Positions 14,121 through 16,024 of a stretch of 16,024 nt of DNA are shown piece after piece. The position numbers and the translations under genes are program-made. A model generated the notes under the pieces. It was not told where the DNA came from, made no database searches, and worked only from the letters and a program-made list of their open reading frames with translations. Every line of letters starts with the position of its first letter. The stretch's first letter is position 1. The stretch covers positions 270,948 to 286,971 of the forward strand of contig CP070771.1 in assembly GCA_020345785.1 (NCBI GenBank), in the 5' to 3' direction. The stretch is from Desulfobacterales bacterium. Lineage in GTDB: Bacteria > Desulfobacterota > Desulfobacteria > Desulfobacterales > JAFDCJ01.

Positions 14121-14342
14121 GCCCCTAAGGGGCGGCATTTTGCACTTTTAAAAACTAGAGCACTCGAAGAGTTTTCCGCGAAAAAGATCCACATTTTTGC
14201 GAAGCCCGGGAATCGGCAATTTCGCAAACGAGTTAACCGGATGCCGGCTTCCCGGCTTCGTGGATACAACCAAAAAACCTCGACCCCTTACATCATTGAC
14301 AATATCGATGAAGTTTTCCGGATGTGCGGAAAACTTTTTTTT
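14121..14342 (+). ncRNA. Structured leader ahead of the tandem YkgJ gene
   Basis: A dense run of exact pairings: GCCCC-TAA-GGGGC (14121-14133); a three-way junction closed by ATCCAC (14187-14192) with GTGGAT (14260-14265), enclosing TTTGCGAA (14196-14203) with TTCGCAAA (14221-14228) and GCCGG (14243-14247) with CCGGC (14252-14256); then a terminator (14313-14342). GTTTTCCG occurs at both 14171-14178 and 14313-14320, so the closing arm CGGAAAAC (14327-14334) could pair with either, the logic of an attenuator. Known riboswitch class: none recognised. It may instead be an independent small RNA ending at the terminator. Confidence 0.4.
14313..14342 (+). terminator. Intrinsic terminator just before the YkgJ gene
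   Basis: GTTTTCCG (14313-14320) and CGGAAAAC (14327-14334) form an 8-bp stem with a 6-nt loop, followed immediately by eight T. It ends 16 nt before the ATG at 14359, so it either closes upstream transcription or acts conditionally in the leader. Confidence 0.75.
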
Positions 14343-14358
14343 ATGGGAGCGTTTCGTT

Positions 14359-15291
14359 ATGACAACCCACTGCTATCAATGTTCCCAAAACGGCACCTCC
14401 TGCTGCAAGGGCACCCAAATTTTGTTAACCACCGGAGATGTCCGGCGGATCGCGCGATTTTTAGGCGCCTTCCATTTTTTTACCTTTGAAGTGCCGGATC
14501 CTATTTACACGGACCCCGGCGACGATCCGGTCTGGTTGACGCTGACGATCCGTCCGGACGGTCGGCGACGCGTTTTAAAAAGGACGGCGGACAAGCGCTG
14601 CACCATGCTGGCAGAAAACGGCTGTCTTTTGCCGATAACCGTCCGGCCGTTGATATGCCGGCTGCACCCTTACTCATTTACGGAAGCAGAGGTTTCAGGT
14701 GTGGACCCGACCTGTCCGATGTCACGCGAGGGAAACTGGCCGGTACTGCTGGAGAAGCTGGGAATGGCAATGTTTGAAGCCCGCCAATGGCACCGGCTGC
14801 TCTATTGCGAGCTGCGCGAAGAAAAACCGGCAGGTGGCGGGGATGACGGCCCGGGGGCAATGCCGGTGTTGGAAGAATTGCCGGACTGCGGCGAGAGAAA
14901 GGCGGAAGTGCTGAATATGCCTCACAATCCGTGTTTAACTTGCGGCGCCTGCTGTGCCTTTTATCGCGCGTCATTTTACTGGACCGAAGCTGCGGATGCC
15001 ACCCCCGGCGGCGTTCCTGCGCAGATGACCGAAAAGCTGAACGACTTTCGCCTGGCCATGAAAGGAACCGGCGGCAGCAACCCCCGCTGCATTGCACTCA
15101 ACGGTTCTATCGGGCAGGCTGTCGCCTGCAGCATTTATGAGCGGCGCGCATCGGTCTGCCGTGAGTTTGAGCCTTCCTGGCGAAACAATGCCGCCAACCC
15201 GCGCTGCGACAGAGCGCGTGCGGCCTGGGGGCTGGCGGCCCTGAAGCCCGAATCATGGGTTGATCCCCGCAATTTTCCCAAAGCCGCCTAG
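14359..15291 (+). CDS. Tandem YkgJ-type cysteine-cluster protein
   Basis: 310 residues from the ATG at 14359, chosen because GGGAG lies 9 nt upstream and because the longer in-frame start at 14197 would place coding sequence across the terminator. Two cysteine-cluster domains are joined. Domain 1 (about 1-155): C5-x2-C8-x6-C15-C16, then C81, C89, C100 in [10 protein letters not shown], and C119. Domain 2 (187-310) closely resembles E. coli Ykg[21 protein letters not shown] (C192, C195, C198, C199), then C244, C257 in [15 protein letters not shown]267 and C283. YkgJ-type proteins are thought to bind a metal (zinc or iron-sulfur); their biochemical role is unsettled. Domain 2 begins at a methionine (M187, base 14917) with a purine-rich upstream stretch, so it may once have been, or may still be, separately translated. 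The gene is clearly more GC-rich than the stretch at 12100-14060. Confidence 0.85.
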   Translation: MTTHCYQCSQNGTSCCKGTQILLTTGDVRRIARFLGAFHFFTFEVPDPIYTDPGDDPVWLTLTIRPDGRRRVLKRTADKRCTMLAENGCLLPITVRPLICRLHPYSFTEAEVSGVDPTCPMSREGNWPVLLEKLGMAMFEARQWHRLLYCELREEKPAGGGDDGPGAMPVLEELPDCGERKAEVLNMPHNPCLTCGACCAFYRASFYWTEAADATPGGVPAQMTEKLNDFRLAMKGTGGSNPRCIALNGSIGQAVACSIYERRASVCREFEPSWRNNAANPRCDRARAAWGLAALKPESWVDPRNFPKAA

Positions 15292-15330
15292 AACCGACGG
15301 TCGCGCAGAAAATCGGGCTGCAATTGAAAC

Positions 15331-16024
15331 TCATTGATTCGCCTGCAAATAGTGTTTGGGAATTTCAGCGCCCGCCACATAATTGAGTTTGCCGATTTTG
15401 CACATCTGGTAAACATTTATTCTTGAATCCGGACATGTGCTAATCAGACAATAGGAATCTTTAGGGGTGAAATTGTATTCTGAAATCATCCATTCCATTA
15501 AGTTAATGACGGCTTTCTCCACAGCCATTTCCAGAGGACGATAAGCATAGATAGAAATGATCGTGTCAGGCTTTTCTATTCTCATCCAGGGGATGGTTTG
15601 TTTTTTTAATACATCCAGCTTTAGACGCACGGTCGCCTTCGTTTCGGCTGCTGTTCCGGTAAACTCTGTATCTCCCTGGCTTGAATGTACATCTCCAATG
15701 TATAGCAAACCTCCTGAATGAAAAATTGGAAGATATATGCGATTTCCAGGCGCGACATCACGGATATCCAGGTTGCCGCCCCATTCTCCTTGACCATCGA
15801 GGCTGGTGGTGACTTCCCGGTCAGGGGCGACCCCCAATGTTCCGATGAAAGGGGTAACAGGCCATGAGATATGCTCGTTAAAGTGTAAAATGCCGTCGCG
15901 TAAAGTTCCACTTTGCCCTGGTGTATGCTTAAAGATCATGGTCGTGTAATCGCCGGACAACTCCGGCCAACGGGTTGACTCTCCCAGAGGTCCTCGGCCG
16001 GGGCCGATGGCGGTCCATGAATAG
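15331..16024 (-). CDS. Acetamidase/formamidase-family protein, 3' part of gene
   Basis: The frame is open to the window edge, so the TTG at 15960 is not the real start. About 230 codons are visible; family members are about 300 residues or more. The part next to the edge, TAIGPGRGPLGES, and the following PVTPFIGTLGVAP, GGNLDIRDV and HSGGLLYIGDVHSSQGD are typical of FmdA/AmdA-type amidases, which hydrolyse formamide or short aliphatic amides to ammonia and the acid in the cytoplasm. The last part (MAVEKAVINLMEWM and onward) is the expected helical end. It converges with the YkgJ gene; the 39-bp gap shows no clear terminator. Substrate cannot be set from sequence. Confidence 0.9.
   Translation of the reverse strand, partial: YSWTAIGPGRGPLGESTRWPELSGDYTTMIFKHTPGQSGTLRDGILHFNEHISWPVTPFIGTLGVAPDREVTTSLDGQGEWGGNLDIRDVAPGNRIYLPIFHSGGLLYIGDVHSSQGDTEFTGTAAETKATVRLKLDVLKKQTIPWMRIEKPDTIISIYAYRPLEMAVEKAVINLMEWMISEYNFTPKDSYCLISTCPDSRINVYQMCKIGKLNYVAGAEIPKHYLQANQ

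Noticed and set aside
14197..14358. Longer N-terminus for the YkgJ-like gene
   Set aside because: The extra 54 codons span the terminator and lie before the CxxC start typical of the family; the ATG at 14359 has its own ribosome-binding site.
14109..14489. 126-codon ORF through the leader and into the YkgJ gene
   Set aside because: It crosses the intrinsic terminator, has no ribosome-binding site and overlaps the well-supported YkgJ frame by 131 bp; no family resemblance.

Overview
The window most likely comes from a strictly anaerobic Desulfobacterota (deltaproteobacterial, Desulfobacterales-like) sulfate reducer. The main evidence is the pair of radical-SAM enzymes AhbC and AhbD beside hemB. 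These are hallmarks of the siroheme-dependent haem route used by sulfate reducers and methanogens. A CBS-ACT (AcuB-like) protein, a ClpX-like AAA+ protein, phrase-like AT-rich intergenic repeats and moderate GC fit that picture. The taxonomic call is inference from gene content. No rRNA, tRNA, CRISPR array or transposase gene was seen.

Layout: (1) 2-1636, the 3' part of a comEC DNA-uptake channel gene, followed after 6 bp by a structured repeat (1643-1723). (2) 1851-2910, a two-gene overlapping unit: a small membrane protein and a protein with an N-terminal effector-associated/death-like adaptor domain and a C-terminal PLD-like nuclease/lipase domain, a possible defence module. (3) 3135-9326, all minus strand: ClpX-like ATPase, a possible 39-codon ORF, ahbC, hemB-ahbD (4-bp overlap) and an AcuB-like CBS-ACT protein, separated by unusual phrase-repeat spacers. 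HemB makes porphobilinogen at the start of tetrapyrrole synthesis; AhbC and AhbD carry out the last two steps to haem. (4) 9557-10234, an FHA-domain protein divergent from the ClpX-like gene and convergent with an unassigned radical-SAM protein (10259-11551). (5) 11552-13870, an AT-rich accessory stretch with a second copy of the structured repeat (11830-11918), a receiver-domain gene remnant, several perfect inverted repeats, three small orphan genes and a PilZ-domain protein. (6) 14062-15291, a possible promoter and a long structured leader ending in an intrinsic terminator, directly ahead of a GC-rich gene encoding two fused YkgJ-type cysteine-cluster domains. (7) 15331-16024, the 3' part of an acetamidase/formamidase gene on the minus strand that runs off the window.

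The most novel-looking items are the structured repeat pair at 1643 and 11830 (stem pairing kept by a G-U change), the adaptor-PLD module, the interlocked inverted repeats (possible pseudoknot) upstream of 13018, the terminator-bearing leader of the tandem YkgJ gene, and an in-frame open stretch after the ClpX-like stop that ends in an ATGA overlap with ahbC. All RNA-structure and defence assignments are inferences from sequence alone.
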